Shown: positions 37,020 to 47,599 of the stretch, piece by piece
Position numbering within the stretch: position 1 is the stretch's first letter
How the letters are laid out: each line of letters starts with the position of its first letter
DNA from: Welwitschia mirabilis
Taxonomy: Eukaryota > Gnetophyta > Gnetopsida > Welwitschiales
Assembly (NCBI GenBank): GCA_051453625.1
Contig: JBOZIK010000001.1
Location: 159,262,519 to 159,326,518 of the forward strand
Reading direction: 5' to 3'
Length of the DNA: 64,000 bases
Notes under the pieces: generated by a model
Seen by the model: only the letters and a program-made list of their open reading frames with translations
The model's database searches: none
Told to the model about the DNA's origin: nothing
Translations under genes and position numbers: made by a program

Positions 37020-38200
37020 AATGCTTAAGGAAATGCAATACATATTTATAGCCAAAAAAAATTGTTTTGACCAGCTTTTGTTCAATCGTAGATATGAATA
37101 CAATGATAACTCTAGCTCTTATAATCATCATACGAGCAGACATGTTAATTCAAGCATAGCTACTAATGATACCATACTCAAGGTTATCATATTAGATCTT
37201 CCATATTTTAATGAAAAAAATGATCCTATAAGCTAAGTCTATTAAGTAGAGTAGTTCTTTGAATTTTAAGAAATAGCTATAGAAGATTGGGTACCTTAGG
37301 TAAAGCTTAACTTTGGTATCAACCATTAAAGATGAACAATCCTATGTTAACTAGAACACTCTCAATAAAGGCTCACATATGAGGTATATACCTACCTAAT
37401 TTAATAACTTTCTTTGTGACTTAATTAAGCTTAAGCACAGTGGAATAGTTCATGACTATGGAAGTCAATTTGAAAGGATACTAAATCAATGTGGAAAATT
37501 GACTTCTTCACAACAAGTGGGATGTTTTATAAATGGAGGTAAGAAGAACATTCATGTTAATGTCTTGGCCTTAAGACCAACTGCTATTTTTGTTGCCATT
37601 TCGCTTGCATAACTATATGAAACCAAATACTAGCATCCTCATATAGTAAATCTTCCTAAATCTAAGAATATTTCTGCATAATCTCTAAGACTTTTGAATT
37701 TACAAATTCCAACTATTAAAAGACTTGCATTAGTAGAGCTTAAAAAGAGGTGTGATAAGGGATTATGCTTTAGCTGTAATGAAAAATTTGGACTAGGTCA
37801 TAAATGCAAAAAATCTTTTCTTTATTAAAGAAAACTAGTCCATTAAGAAGGAATGCAAGGATAATGTTAAAGATGTTATTACTACACTATCATAAAAAGG
37901 AACTGAAGAGGTTCTAGAAATCTCTGTGCATGTAATCACTAGAATACATGCCTTACAAACAATGAAAATAAAGAGAATTATGGGGAAACAAGTCAGCTTT
38001 GTATTGGTAGACTCAAGTAGCACTCATACGTTTTTAAATAAAATTGTAGCTAAAAAATTAGATGTGTAATCTAACAATGAAGTACAAGTTGAAGTGATCA
38101 TGACAAGTGAATGAAAAATGGTAAGTGCAACAAAGTATCAAGAAGTATGTTCAAGGAGTGTCAATCACAAGGCTATGATGCTATTCTTAGGGCTTAATTA
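37020..38200 (+). pseudogene. Chromovirus gag and protease, broken
   Basis: Gag: VIILDLPYFNEKNDPISWVYWVEQ-like sequence near 37,180-37,250 (family: LPxFxGEDPxGWIxRxEQFF), with stops at the Trp and Gln positions. A zinc knuckle CFSCNEKFGLGHKCKK lies at 37,770-37,818 (CxxCxxxxxxGHxC form). Protease near 37,960-38,055: GKQVSFVLVDSSSTHTFLNKIVAKKL, where the family has LIDSGSTHNFL; DSG has become DSS, so the active-site Gly is lost. Confidence 0.82.
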
Positions 38201-38329
38201 CTAAGAAAACTAGGTTTAATTCTTTAAAACCTTATCAATATGTTTAAAATAAATAGAAATTATGGTTCCATGGTAATACATGAAAGGTATGATTTTTTTA
38301 AAGAGAGAAGTTATTTCAGAAAGTTTTCA

Positions 38330-39300
38330 ACACTTATTAATACCATTGTTAAAGAAATCCATTCTAGTACCCATTAGAACTACCATAAGATTCTACACTA
38401 GGTCTAAGAAAATGAGACAATAAATCAAAGAATTAGTGAAGTGGTGTAACACTTCTTAATAACATAAGAATTAAAATTTATAGCTAGCTAGACTTATTTA
38501 GTCATTATCAATTTTAACACAAATATAGGATGATATTTCTATGGATTTTATTTATGATTTATCCACACCTAAAGGGAAGTCTACCATCCTTGTATTAATA
38601 GGTTAATTATCCAAATATGCCCATGTAACTATTGTTTCTCATTCTTATACTACCATAATTATTGCACAAGTTTTGTTTAATTATATTTCAAGTTACATGG
38701 GATGCTAAAATCAATTGTTTATGACCAAGATGCCACTTTTACTCGTGCATTTTGGAGATAAATTTTCCATTTAAATGAAACTGACTTTAACTTTAGTTCA
38801 TCTTATCATCCCCAAACCAATGACCAAATTGAGATGGTTAATCATATAATAAAGATGTATTTAAGGTGCTCTTGCATTCTTCCATAAAAAAAACATCACT
38901 TGAAGTGGTCTATGGATGACCTCCATCAACTTTACTTTCTTATGTCCCAAAAAATTCCAAGATCAAAGCAGTGAAACAAGAATTAAAAGCTACAGACCAA
39001 GTTCTTAAATAATTACAGGAAAGGCTCAAAGAATTAAAAGATCACCCAAAGAAAATATATAACTAGCATCACATGGATAGAGAATTTGGTGAAATTGATT
39101 GGATTTTCTTAAGACTTTAACCATATAGATAAGATTCTCTTGCTCATAGAAGAAATATCAAGCTATCCCCTTAGTTTTATGGACCATTTAAAGTACTTCA
39201 ATGGATTGGCCTTATTACATATAAACTTGATTAGCCTAATGGAACTTGCATGCATCTAGTTTTTCATGTGTTATTTTTAAAGAAAAAGCTTGAAGTAAGT
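38330..39300 (+). pseudogene. Chromovirus integrase, broken
   Basis: Near 38,525-38,660 the frames read ISMDFIYDLSTPKGKSTILVLI and LSKYAHV (family: ISMDFIxGLPxSxGxxxILVVVDRLSKYAHF). Near 38,900 they read TSLEVVYG-PPSTLLSYVP. Near 38,965-39,050 follow AVKQELKATDQVLK-LQERLKELKDHPKKIY, and near 39,170-39,290 FYGPFKVLQWIGLITYKLD and HLVFHVLFLKKKL. The C-terminal part is long and nearly in one frame, making this one of the better preserved segments of the window. Confidence 0.88.
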
Positions 39301-39384
39301 AATGTGATTTGGCCTACTCTTCTAATCATGATAAATGAAAACGATAATTTATTGTCAATCCCTCAAGCCATTTCTTATAGTTGA

Positions 39385-39485
39385 AAAAGAAGATAACATT
39401 TTGAAGTATTGGTCCATTAGTATGGCCTTTCTTTAGCAAAAGAAACTTGAAAAAATTATAAGTAATTTAAACTTCGGTATCCAAA
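39385..39485 (+). pseudogene. Chromodomain at the integrase C-terminus
   Basis: FEVLVHxYGLSLAKETxKNYKxFKLRYP, where x are stops that fall on Trp, Glu or Gln positions of the family (EVLVxWxGLxxxEATWExxxxLxxxFP). Chromodomains of this kind are thought to steer chromoviruses to heterochromatin. Confidence 0.75.
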
Positions 39486-39527
39486 GATAAGATTTAAGGA
39501 TAGGGGACATTCCTTGAGAGGGAGAAT

Positions 39528-40009
39528 TATTATGGTTTATTGGTTCATGAAGTAGTTTGAATTATTATTTTGTCTTTAAGTATTTGAGTTTGAGTTTGAT
39601 TCATTACAATTTCAGGTTCTAATCAGTTATAATTTAATTTATATTTTATATTTAAGTTAAATGTGATTATGACTAATTATAGGAGTTTATTGAGTTATTG
39701 TAGTTTTTATTGAGCTAAAGGGGTTATGGCTAAATTATAGCAATTCTAATCTTCTAGCTTAAAGATATAGTTATAAGATTAAAGTTACAAGATCCACACA
39801 AATAGTATGATCAAAATGAACTAACGCATAATAAGATTAAGAAAATTTTTTCTATTGGAGTCTAGTTTTCCTTGAAAAGAACCACTTTGTGTTTTTAACA
39901 TTTAAGTTATTTTTTATTAAGATAAGAAATCTCAAAAACTAGCAGAGCAAGTATAATCCTTCATTCTTTCATAAACCCATCACTTGGCCCATTACATAGG
40001 CACACAACA
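39528..40009 (+). repeat. Chromovirus 3' LTR
   Basis: Begins TATTATGG (TG decayed) after the purine tract and ends CACACAACA. Confidence 0.85.
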
Positions 40010-41151
40010 AATAACTTCATTTTTGGTATTTAAATTGGCAAAAATCAAAAGAAAGTTATCAATATGACACTTTGCGAATAACTTCTTCTTCTTCATTAAG
40101 AATTCTCAAGTTGTAACTAAGTAACTACTCTTTAAGATCAATCTTATTATTATCTATTTAGTTCTAAGATCAATTGAAAAATCCCTTAGTATTTTCTCTT
40201 TTCAAATTTATACATGGATTCTCTTTAAATCATGGAAATTTTTTCAAAACAATAAGGTCATTAAAATCCTTAGAATTTCATTTGTTTTAAAGGAATTTCT
40301 AAACAAATATGGTACTTTAATATTAATAAATTCACTTATAAAGTAGATATATTTAAAGGTAGAAAAAAAAATCTCATAATGGTTGGGAAGCACTAGTGTG
40401 TAAAAATATATTGTCTTCTCCTCTATTATTCTTCTTTTTTGGCTTTTATTAATTTAAGTTACAAGTAAACTAAAAAGTTACTTTGCAATTTCATGTCATT
40501 AACTAATAATAATAGGAAATAATTTCACAAAGTTACATGAATGTTTTTCCCCCTTCTTATCTAAGGAAAAAATGGTTTTATTAATCTTTTCGACTACTTT
40601 TTGGAAGGTATCTCTCTTCATGACAAGTGCATAGCTAATTATTTGACTCCATAAGATGGTAAAATGATTTAGTTTTTGAATGATTAAAGATTGCTTATCT
40701 AAATAATAGACTGAGATAAAAAAGTATTTGTCCTATTAACTTGTTGTTATATCAAGTGGATATCAAGATTCAAGGATCTATTATCTTAGAAATATTTTAG
40801 ATTCCATGAAAAATGATTTATACAAAGATTGTTTGGACCAATTTTTCTATCCCTTCTTCTATGTTGCAGGGTGTTCATTTATGGTGTTGCCATTAAATTC
40901 CATTAAATGCCGTTTTAATTTCTTCTTTAAGATCTTAATTGATAGCTTATTAGTTTAATAAGGGTATACTCTCTTTTTCATATCTTCACTTAAATAATTA
41001 ATGAATTTCATGAGAAACTTTTTAATAGCTCTATTACAACTCGAATACCACTAAAAAGAGGAAAACTTATAGACTTTTTTTTTAAGATTTTTAAATTATT
41101 TTATATTTTAAGCTAATTGTGTTTTACCTCTAAACCCAATATAGTGGAAAC
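40010..41151 (+). pseudogene. Possible continuation of the L1-type LINE
   Basis: Since the chromovirus duplicated its target here, this DNA should continue the LINE cut at 36,461. Weak support comes from DTLRITSSSSLRILKL near 40,055-40,105 (compare the YADDTLIFxxxxxxxxxxLxxIL block), and from KIYCLLLYYSSFLAFI near 40,405-40,455 (compare SVLSSLPxYxLSFF). Both are too decayed to be sure. Confidence 0.4.
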
Positions 41152-41625
41152 CAATGAGTAAAATGTTGGCAAATTAAAATGTCAATAGACTCAAAAAGTC
41201 ATGTCGGGGAGACATGTCGCCATTGTGTCGGCAATATGTCAGTGCAAAATGTCGGTAATTGTTTTTCTCAAAAAATGCAAAGCTTATTAAGTTAATAAGA
41301 TGTGCAATCAATCAATGCTCTACTAGCAAAAATGGAATTTCCATAAGAAAATTCTGATTTTCCCCCCTTTATTTTACTCGTTGTTCACTGGTCTATTACG
41401 CAGAAAATGGTTTTTTTTTGCCAAAAAACAGTTTTAACGGTACTTGTGCAAGACATTTTGAAAAAGTCGGCAAAATGTCGGCAAAAAGTTGGAAATGTCG
41501 GAAATGTCGCCGACTTTTTCAAGATGTTGGCTGAAAATGTCGGCCGACTTAAAGACATTTTCAAATTGAAAAAAGGGCTACATGTCGCCCTTTTTTGGCA
41601 ACATGTCGGGACATTTTAATCATTG
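41152..41625. repeat. hAT-like MITE unit 1 with subterminal GTCGG repeats
   Basis: A 474-bp unit with inverted ends. Near both ends it carries many copies of TGTCGG, GTCGGC or the inverse CCGAC, for example 41,204-41,265 and 41,466-41,545. Such clusters beneath the ends are the usual transposase-binding sites of hAT elements. The ORF across 41,407-41,619 follows from the repeats and is not a gene. Confidence 0.72.
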
Positions 41626-42323
41626 TGTCTACGCTTTAAGATTCTAAAAGTAGACTCAATGAAATGCAGTCTTCAGAGGTGCCTTTGTAGCTGAAAACAA
41701 AGGCAAGAACAAGAGACGTGACCAAAGCAGGATGAGAAATAAAGGCAAAGGAGTTTCCCGTGATAAAAACATAGAATGCTAGTTCTATAAGAAAAAGGGG
41801 CACACGAAGAAAAACTATTACGCATAGAAAGAAAAGCAGAAAGAAAAGCATGAACAGAGCCATTCGGCAAAGTCTTCCTTACAGATTAATCAAGCAAATG
41901 AGGGAATTAGTTTTCTAGTGTTAGAACCATACAATCTTTTGGCAGAGTGGTCTAGTCAAGATGATTCACTAGTTGATTCGTGTGCTTCTTTTCATATCTG
42001 TCTAGATCGTTTCATTTTCTCTGCTTATAGTCCTATTTCTCCCGGAGTTGGTTGTGCTACCAATGGTGAGCCTCTAAAGGTTGTTGGAGTAGGCAGTCTT
42101 ATTTTGCAACAACCAAGATTGCCCAAGGTTATCGTTAATAATGTTCATCATGTACTACACAGTTTGATGATCTCGGCTTGGGTTTCGCTAGTGAAGGAGG
42201 ACATTAGAAAATTACAAGGGAATTTTAACAGTGTTGCATGGGAAGAAAGAAGGCAACATGTATACCTTGGAAGCAAATGCATGTGCAATCGCTACTATTA
42301 CTACAAGTGAGCAAATTGTTGGC
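41626..42323 (+). pseudogene. Ty1/copia gag C-terminus, protease and pre-integrase fragment
   Basis: The + strand reads a Gag zinc-knuckle relic (ECYFYKKKGHTKKNYY near 41,770-41,820; two Cys are Tyr). Next is a protease start (DSLVDSCASFHIC near 41,965-42,000; family DSGASFH, with Gly changed to Cys), then PLKVVGVGSLIL near 42,070 and VNNVHHVLHSLMIS near 42,135. A GAG-pre-integrase stretch follows (HGKKEGNMYTLEANA near 42,235). One frame stays open for 130 codons (41,918-42,310). It is truncated at both ends by the hAT-like units or the gap. It is clearly better preserved than the elements around it. Confidence 0.85.
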
Positions 42324-42423
42324 NNNNNNNNNNNNNNNNNNNNNNNNNNNNNNNNNNNNNNNNNNNNNNNNNNNNNNNNNNNNNNNNNNNNNNNNNNNNN
42401 NNNNNNNNNNNNNNNNNNNNNNN
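42324..42423. other. Assembly gap (100 N)
   Basis: The gap hides the left end of hAT-like unit 2 and its junction with the copia fragment. Confidence 0.95.
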
Positions 42424-42638
42424 TTTTTTTTTGCCAAAAAACAATTTTAATGGTACCTGTGCGAGACATTTTGAAAAAGTCGGCAAAATGTTGGCAAAAA
42501 CTCAGAAATATCGAGAATGTCACCGACTTTTTCAAAATGTCAGCTGAAAATGTCGGTCGACTTAAAGACATTTTTAATTTGAAAAAAGGGCTACATGTCG
42601 CTCTTTTTTGGCGACATGTTAGGACATTTTAATCATTG
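42424..42638. repeat. hAT-like MITE unit 2, right part
   Basis: Collinear with 41,412-41,625 in direct orientation, with roughly one difference in ten, mainly C/T and G/A. It ends CATTTTAATCATTG. Confidence 0.8.
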
Positions 42639-45600
42639 GTAGAAACATGAAAGTTATTTTTAATAATTTAGAAAACAAAAAAATAAAAAGAAAATTTTAT
42701 CATTATTTTGCAAGAAATATCCATTAAGAATTATTATGATAAATTATGGTACATGTTAGACAATCAATGCATATCAAGAACTTAAAGCATTTAGAAGTTA
42801 CTTATCTTATTAGATAATAACATTTTTTTTAATATCTTCTTTATCAAGGTCTACCTATTGCTAAAAGACTTCTCCATATGGGATTTCCAACTACTAGTAG
42901 TCATTTTGTAATGACAAATATAGTTTTGAACATTGCTTCATTAATTGCTTTATGGGTCAAAACTCTTAGGTGTGGATTCTTATATCCTTTAAAGGACTTC
43001 ATCTAAAATAGAAGCATATTCTATTTGAGATCGATTAAATCATTCAAGGCATTATTTATTTCTTTAGATCAATCTTGAGATCTTACATCCTTGAGATAGT
43101 TTGAAAACACCAATCTAATCATATTTTTAAAATAATTGGTAACTCTACTTTTCTAAACTTAATATTTAAGGCTTCTATGTTGCAAAATATAGTTTTTCAG
43201 ATGTATAGTTTGCTAATGAAAATTTAGTTAAAAGTCAATTCTCTCCTGAAGCCATCAAAGTGTGGTCAAATGAGCCTTGCTTGCATTCATAGGTACCTCC
43301 TTAAAATCTAGTTATTCTTAGCATATCATTTTTGTTTAGACCTCTATTCTAGCCCTTGCATAGCCTATAACTAGCGAACAAAGTAAAGACTATGAGAGTG
43401 ATTTTATACCATTTGAGGATCATGCAATAAAGGATGCTTAGAGTCTTTTATTAATTTCAAACAGTTTATCTTGAGCTATGATGATGTATTTCTTGGCCAT
43501 ACAAATTTTTTAGCTACACTATTTCTAAAGCCTTACCATAGAACTTTTAATATTGTATTTATTATGTATTTTGGATTTTTTAAGCTTAACATTAAATTAC
43601 TATTTAGGTTTAGCACCTCTTAGTTTTTAATAATAATGCAAGGAAAAATATTAATTTTACATATTAATTTTACTTAAGATAGACCCTTTTTACTAGTAAA
43701 CTACTCCTTCCATTTTACCATGGTTTTTAATTAAAATATTCATAACTTTATTCAACATTGAATTTTGCAACATTTAAAGTCTTCTATGGGTTATCAAACT
43801 TGCACCAATAATAAGAAATTTCAATATCAAATGAAAGTTAAAATCAATATTTTACATGTCAATATTAAAATACAAACTTCAAAATAATTTTGATATCTCA
43901 CTTTTGATGTACACCTTTCTTCTTAGTAGCTTAGTTTCTTACAAATATTACATTTGATATAGATATTATAGACGTGAAACATAAACTTTTTTTAAGGATA
44001 TGTTATCATTTGTAATTTTATATCCTTATTTTCCATAGTTATCTAATCTTTTTTCATTAGGCTACCATAAATTTTCTGCATAATTATTGAAAATTCTTTT
44101 ATTGAATCGCCTTGAAATTTCACCCAAAAAGGTGGTTGGGGAGGGGGTTTGGTTTGGGATTTCCAACATTTTACCCTTAACCTATAGCTACAGTAAAGAT
44201 ATCAAGCCAAAAAGTGAAATCATAGTAATTGGTAATAAAACAACATGAAATCACAATAATTGGTGAGAAAAAACATGTAATAAATGTTAGAATCAAAAGG
44301 CATAACATTATATGGTTATTTTTGTGAAATTTTCTTTACTGAATTAAACTATACTAATAAAAACAAAATAATAGAATAATTCCCTTGTAACTCAGCTCTA
44401 CACTTTGAAATTTAATTTAAATTTGATTTATTTTCATAATTTATGCCTACCCACTGTAACGCATCAAAGTCATTTAAGCCTTTTGAATCCACTCTTCTAT
44501 AATTTTTTTTGGTTTCTATTAAAAATTTGGTATTATTTGATGTACAGAAACTGAAAAAAATGTTGAGATGGTAAAGGCCAAAGGAAGATGAAAAACAATT
44601 AACTCTTACACATGCATGTGGTGTATCATCACTCCAAAATGTTATAGACTTAGATTTCTATATTTAGTAAAATGATGTTGACTTTCCTAATAAGAAAGGT
44701 TTGAGAATTAAATATAAATATTGTGTTGAATTTCTTAAAGATAATTCAATTGGTAAAGATGGTAATATTACTATTTAAATATCAACTTTATCTCATTGTG
44801 TTAATACTAAGCAACCCAAATGTACAACATAAAAATTGACTTCGATGCATGTTGAAACTTATGATCAATGTGAAGAAAACTTGAATAACACCATGTCTTT
44901 TGTAGCTATTCATGAAATGTCTCTTGAATCTAAACAAATTATCATTTTCATGGATACAAAGATATGCATGATACAAAAATGCTAAGAGTTGGTAAATAAG
45001 TTTTTGCAAGAAAAGTTTATTTTGATAAGATAGATAATAATATTTATCTCTTTTTACTTTCTCATAGTTGATGGAAGCACAGACATTTACAAAGCTAAAT
45101 ATCTCATTAATCACATAAGGTAGATGATGATATAAAATTAGTTGTTAAAATTGCTACCTTGAAAGACAAAATATTTGTATCAATTTATGATCAAATAACA
45201 AGTTTCTTAGCTAATTGAAGGTTATGAAAAAGGAAAATGAAGGGTTTAGTGAAATGAGGCCACACCCATGCAGGGGAAGAATGGAGTTATGAAATATTTG
45301 AATAGCCCGATGCTACATGGAGTTTAAGCCCCTGGCTTCTTGAGTGTCATTACAATTCTAGTTTGTTCAACTTTTTCAACTTTATTTCCTCTTAAATTTT
45401 TGATTTGCTAGATTCGTTTAGGCATTCCCCAAGAATCCCTAGGCCATCCACTTAGAGATTTTCATTTCCATACTAATAATAACAGTTTGCATCTCCTCCA
45501 AGATAGCTTTATTTCACAAGGTCTTAATTCTCTCGTTTATGCTAATTTATAAAAGAAAACTATTAAGGAATGATATTAGTCTTCTCACTCCTTAAAAGAT

Positions 45601-46190
45601 TTGGAAATGGCTTTCAACGTGTTGTTCAATTTGTACATCATGATCAATCACTTCCTTCCCCAACTTTAGCTTGATAACCCTATTATTATCTACATGTTGT
45701 GGCCTAAATTTAGTTATTAAAATCATACTTTGTTTACATACATGAATACAGAAATATAAAGTTTTACTTTTATAAGTTGAACATACTCAAAGGAGTTAAA
45801 AATTGACTTAACGTAAATGAAACCTCCATTTCACTTTGAAAGAAGTTTGATAATCAAAACTAGAAGTGTTAAAATTGATTTACTTTATGAGCATTTTTTT
45901 TTTTGACCATTGTTTACCATAAAAAATTTTAACTATTTAAAACTGAGGTCCTATCCTAAGAATACAGTAGTGCTCCCAAAACCTTGTAATTGTGAGTGTG
46001 ATTAGCTTTAGAAAAAAAAATAATAATTAAGATTTTTTCACTGAAAGATTTTTTGAAAATCAAACTCACAACCACAAAATCCAGCAGCACCACTTAAAAT
46101 CTTTAACAAATAAGTTATGTTTTATATAAAATATTAAATTGTAATATATTCTAAATGTCAAAAATATTTAATTTTCTAAACTTTCTAGGG
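42639..46190. other. AT-rich DNA, nothing firmly recognised
   Basis: Both strands were read without finding a convincing domain, LTR pair or terminal repeat. A slightly GC-richer patch at 45,240-45,350 (GAGGCCACACCCATGCAGGG) is unassigned. ORFs here, such as 44,788-45,114 on the - strand, have no features that set them apart from chance. Confidence 0.45.
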
Positions 46191-47300
46191 AAATCATACC
46201 AGCTTTAATATGGAAAATAAGGTAATAATACCAAGTACCATTAAAGGGTAATAATAATCCTCAAGAGACCAAACACACCCTAAAGATAAAGTTCGTAAAT
46301 AGAGAGTGATAATAAACCCTAAAAATATAGACAATTTCTTTAAAGGTACAGATACTTTTCTCTCGTTTACAAGCAGGTGTCTCTTCAAGTCAAAAAGACA
46401 AAAACCAAACAGAGGAAGTGAAGGCTTCTTCTGCAAACCGTAGCACTTCAGAACTCTGAGGCAGCACATCTTTTGATCTTGAATCTCATTCTCCCAAGTC
46501 CTTCAGTCTATTTTCATGTCTCTCTTAAACGGCCTGAGCAGTAAAAACCACTTTATTAACAAACATGACATTAACGGCTTCTGTGTTTGGCGGCTTCGGA
46601 GCAAACAGAAGAGTCTACTATCATAATCTCTTTTCCTTTATCCCGTCGTTCTGGACTGTTATCTTTCCAGCCAACAGGATTCTGGTGTCTTATTTGGAGC
46701 ATTCTGGGTAACATTCTTTAGGAGCCGGTGAGAGATGAACAAGTGAGTGATGATTGCTTTCCCGGGCTCCCTAGACACGGCATAAGGAAGATGCGCCACC
46801 TGCAACTGGACATGAGAAAGCTTTGAAAAGGCTTTTTCAGAAAGGTATTGGATCGTCGCAGAAAAACATTGACTCAACAAAAAATTTAAAGAAAGGATTG
46901 AGCAATGTTCCTTCTCCTGGGCGTTACATCTGGTTTTCCAAGGAGAGAAATAAGCAGCGGTGATAAGTACAATCAAAGATTTAAATCAGGTGCATAGAGA
47001 TATGGCATTAAATTTAACCTTTGAGATCATGCAGCTTTATATTGCGCTTGCTGTTAGCCTTTGAAAACTCTGAGAAAATTTGCAATATTCTCAAATCTGG
47101 CTTGTGTTCTAGAGATAATTATATTTCCATGCAATAATTAAGTGTTGTTAACTGAGAAACTATCATCATCCACAGGCCTAGGCGATAATCGAATCGTTTC
47201 CATCACTCTGTCCGTAATTTAAACCTGATGCCGAGAACAGCTCAATTTCTGTGGATCTCATAAGAGATCTTCCATTGTCTCTTAGAATCACAACCTTGTC
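46190..47300. other. CpG-retaining island of unknown origin
   Basis: The segment, above all 46,520-46,970, is GC-richer and keeps many CpG dinucleotides (GGCGGCTTCGGAG, CCCGTCGTTC, GATCGTCGCAG), while the flanks have few. On the - strand the frame 46,976-46,194 has only a few stops in about 780 bp; another - frame near 46,680-46,570 reads NSPERRDKGKEIMIVDSS. I recognise no product. It could be part of a single-copy host gene or promoter, or a young transposon piece. Confidence 0.4.
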
Positions 47301-47599
47301 TGGGGAGGATGATTAACTTTAAAAGAGAAGACCGCTAATATTCTTTTTCTGACGTTGATATAATCTAATGAAAAAATCCACTAGATTGATAAATTTTGGA
47401 GAGAAAGTTTGGTGGTTCTGCTAGGAAAGCCAGAAAATCTGTCATAGAACTTAACCAATTTATATAAAATTGAACAAAAAGTTTTCATAGAGATATTTTA
47501 ATGGCAGAGCAATGCTTATATGATTTTGTGGTTGTTACTTTGATTCTTGAACATGTTGCAGCTAAAAAAAAGTGAAACAAAACAAACAAGCTTTGAATT

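Larger units (their letters stand above)
36462..40009 (+). mobile_element. Ty3/gypsy chromovirus lacking RT and RNase H
   Basis: LTRs are 36,462-36,934 (473 bp) and 39,528-40,009 (482 bp). The flanks GATAA (36,457-36,461) and AATAA (40,010-40,014) are a near-perfect 5-bp target duplication. A decayed tRNA-iMet primer site lies at 36,938-36,950 (9 of 13 bases, ending AGAGCC) and a purine tract (TTGAGAGGGAGAA) at about 39,513-39,526. Internal coding goes gag, protease, integrase, chromodomain in only 2.6 kb; RT and RNase H are absent. Confidence 0.88.
41152..42638. mobile_element. Composite hAT-like transposon carrying a copia gag-protease fragment
   Basis: The left end reads CAATGAGTAAAATGT and the right end, reversed, CAATGATTAAAATGTCC: terminal inverted repeats that fit the hAT end rule (C-A-x-x-G). 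The 8 bp outside are GTGGAAAC (41,144-41,151) and GTAGAAAC (42,639-42,646), 7 of 8 identical, as for the 8-bp duplications of hAT elements. Inside are one full terminal unit (41,152-41,625), about 0.7 kb of Ty1/copia sequence, a 100-N gap and the right part of a second unit (42,424-42,638). The first unit taken alone has unlike flanks (GTGGAAAC and TGTCTACG), so the composite, not the single unit, is what inserted. CpG is retained, unlike in the surroundings. No transposase is present. Confidence 0.7.

Noticed and set aside
37021-37236. Separate small genes near the chromovirus 5' LTR, including the - strand frame 36,943-37,143
   Set aside because: The + strand part is the beginning of gag; the - strand frame is its shadow.
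41407-41619. A small protein gene in the GTCGG-rich DNA
   Set aside because: The frame is produced by the subterminal repeats and recurs in unit 2 for the same reason.
42639-43500. A possible continuation of LINE sequence to the right of the composite transposon
   Set aside because: Only vague resemblance to LINE C-terminal sequence in shifting frames; not enough to annotate.
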